Assembly (NCBI GenBank): GCA_013696785.1
Contig: JACCXW010000228.1
Coordinates: 1 to 6,663, forward strand
Source: Geodermatophilaceae bacterium
GTDB lineage: Bacteria > Actinomycetota > Actinomycetes > Mycobacteriales > Geodermatophilaceae
DNA: 6,663 bases
Direction of reading: 5' to 3'
Every line of letters starts with the position of its first letter. Within the stretch, counting starts at the first letter, position 1. Made by a program: the position numbers and the translations under genes. Shown in pieces: positions 6,377 through 6,663 of this stretch. The notes beneath the pieces are model-generated. The model worked only from the letters and a program-made list of their open reading frames with translations. It made no database searches and had not been told where the DNA came from.

Positions 6377-6601
6377 TTACCCGTGACTCCTGGTCGCGAT
6401 CTTGGCGGTCATGCCGAAGATGCAGCCACCTGCGGTCTCGACCTTCCCCATCGTGAAGGGCGCGTCCAGCGATCTCGCCGCGTCCGCGCCGAGTTCGTCC
6501 CAGAAGAGTTCCTGTATGGCGGCGTATCCGTCGGAACGCTCGATCGAGTCGTAGAACTCGGCGGCGCCGGTGAGGATCAGTCCCCGATCCGGGTCTGACA
6601 T
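6377..6601 (-). CDS. small hypothetical protein, 74 aa
   Basis: A 74-residue acidic protein with codon use like its neighbours. It starts at ATG 6601 behind a strong GGAGG (6607-6611) at 5-base spacing; an in-frame TTG four codons upstream would overlap this site and is rejected. The sequence begins MSDPDRGLILTGAAEFYDSI, has a hydrophobic/aromatic middle (QELFWDEL, 30-37), and ends in a Gly/Thr-rich segment with a single cysteine in AGGCIFGM (56-63) and a basic IATRSHG tail. No membrane segment or signal peptide is seen. It lies 28 bases upstream of the DUF4037 gene in the same direction and is likely co-transcribed, so a related function is plausible. I do not recognise the family and assign no function. 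Confidence 0.75.
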   Translation of the reverse strand: MSDPDRGLILTGAAEFYDSIERSDGYAAIQELFWDELGADAARSLDAPFTMGKVETAGGCIFGMTAKIATRSHG

Positions 6602-6606
6602 CTTCG

Positions 6607-6611
6607 CCTCC
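6607..6611 (-). promoter_or_regulatory. ribosome binding site (GGAGG) for the 74-aa gene
   Basis: A full GGAGG on the minus strand, 5 bases before ATG 6601. It is the best Shine-Dalgarno match among the minus-strand genes and fixes the start of the small gene. Confidence 0.7.
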
Positions 6612-6621
6612 AATCAGCGAG

Positions 6622-6663
6622 CTACAACAGGGAGCCACCTGCCGACACGGCGCTGGCGAGTTC
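6622..6663 (-). CDS. C-terminal end of an unidentified gene (partial)
   Basis: From the right edge, the minus strand has an open frame encoding ELASAVSAGGSLL and ending at TAG (6624-6622). Most codons end in G or C, and the next gene's ribosome binding site follows 10 bases later, so a gene ending here and continuing beyond the window is plausible. Thirteen residues are too few for a family call. Confidence 0.35.
   Translation of the reverse strand, partial: ELASAVSAGGSLL

Overview
The window is about 6.7 kb of very GC-rich DNA. Codons end almost always in G or C, starts include GTG and probably CTG, and genes are tightly packed. The protein types (SHOCT/PH-like protein, DUF4037, a methyltransferase with a 'DLMSSWVSH' motif I) point to a high-GC actinobacterium (Actinomycetota). 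I cannot name the genus. I see no rRNA, tRNA, CRISPR array, transposase or integrase, and no gene-free stretch above 300 bases; the longest gap is 103 bases.

Layout, left part (+ strand): the tail of an unidentified gene (1-46); a PH-like + SHOCT domain protein (77-640); a 57-residue acidic protein (672-845); and a short-chain dehydrogenase-like protein (899-1660) that lacks the usual Asn, Tyr and Lys of the SDR catalytic tetrad. This gene meets the right-hand block tail to tail at 1660/1664, where a small symmetric stem-loop spans both stop codons.

Layout, right part (- strand, read right to left): the tail of an unidentified gene (6622-6663); a 74-residue hypothetical protein (6377-6601); a DUF4037 protein with a nucleotidyltransferase-like motif (5242-6348); a 103-base gap with a cluster of CATGATC palindromes; a full-length ABC exporter with fused permease and ATPase domains (3240-5138); a class I SAM-dependent methyltransferase (2611-3243); and a nucleoside hydrolase (1664-2587). 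ABC exporter, methyltransferase and nucleoside hydrolase have gaps of -4 and 23 bases and almost certainly form one transcription unit. The 74-residue gene and the DUF4037 gene (28 bases apart) form a second unit, or the upstream part of the same one.

The most notable points are the methyltransferase start, where conservation and codon use extend 28 codons upstream to a CTG that overlaps the ABC stop as CTGA (a CTG version of the ATGA coupling overlap); a perfect 14-bp inverted repeat built from CATGATCATG palindromes between the DUF4037 and ABC genes; and the SDR with an eroded active site. No clear novel defence or mobile system is visible. The genes look chromosomal and mostly metabolic or housekeeping in type.
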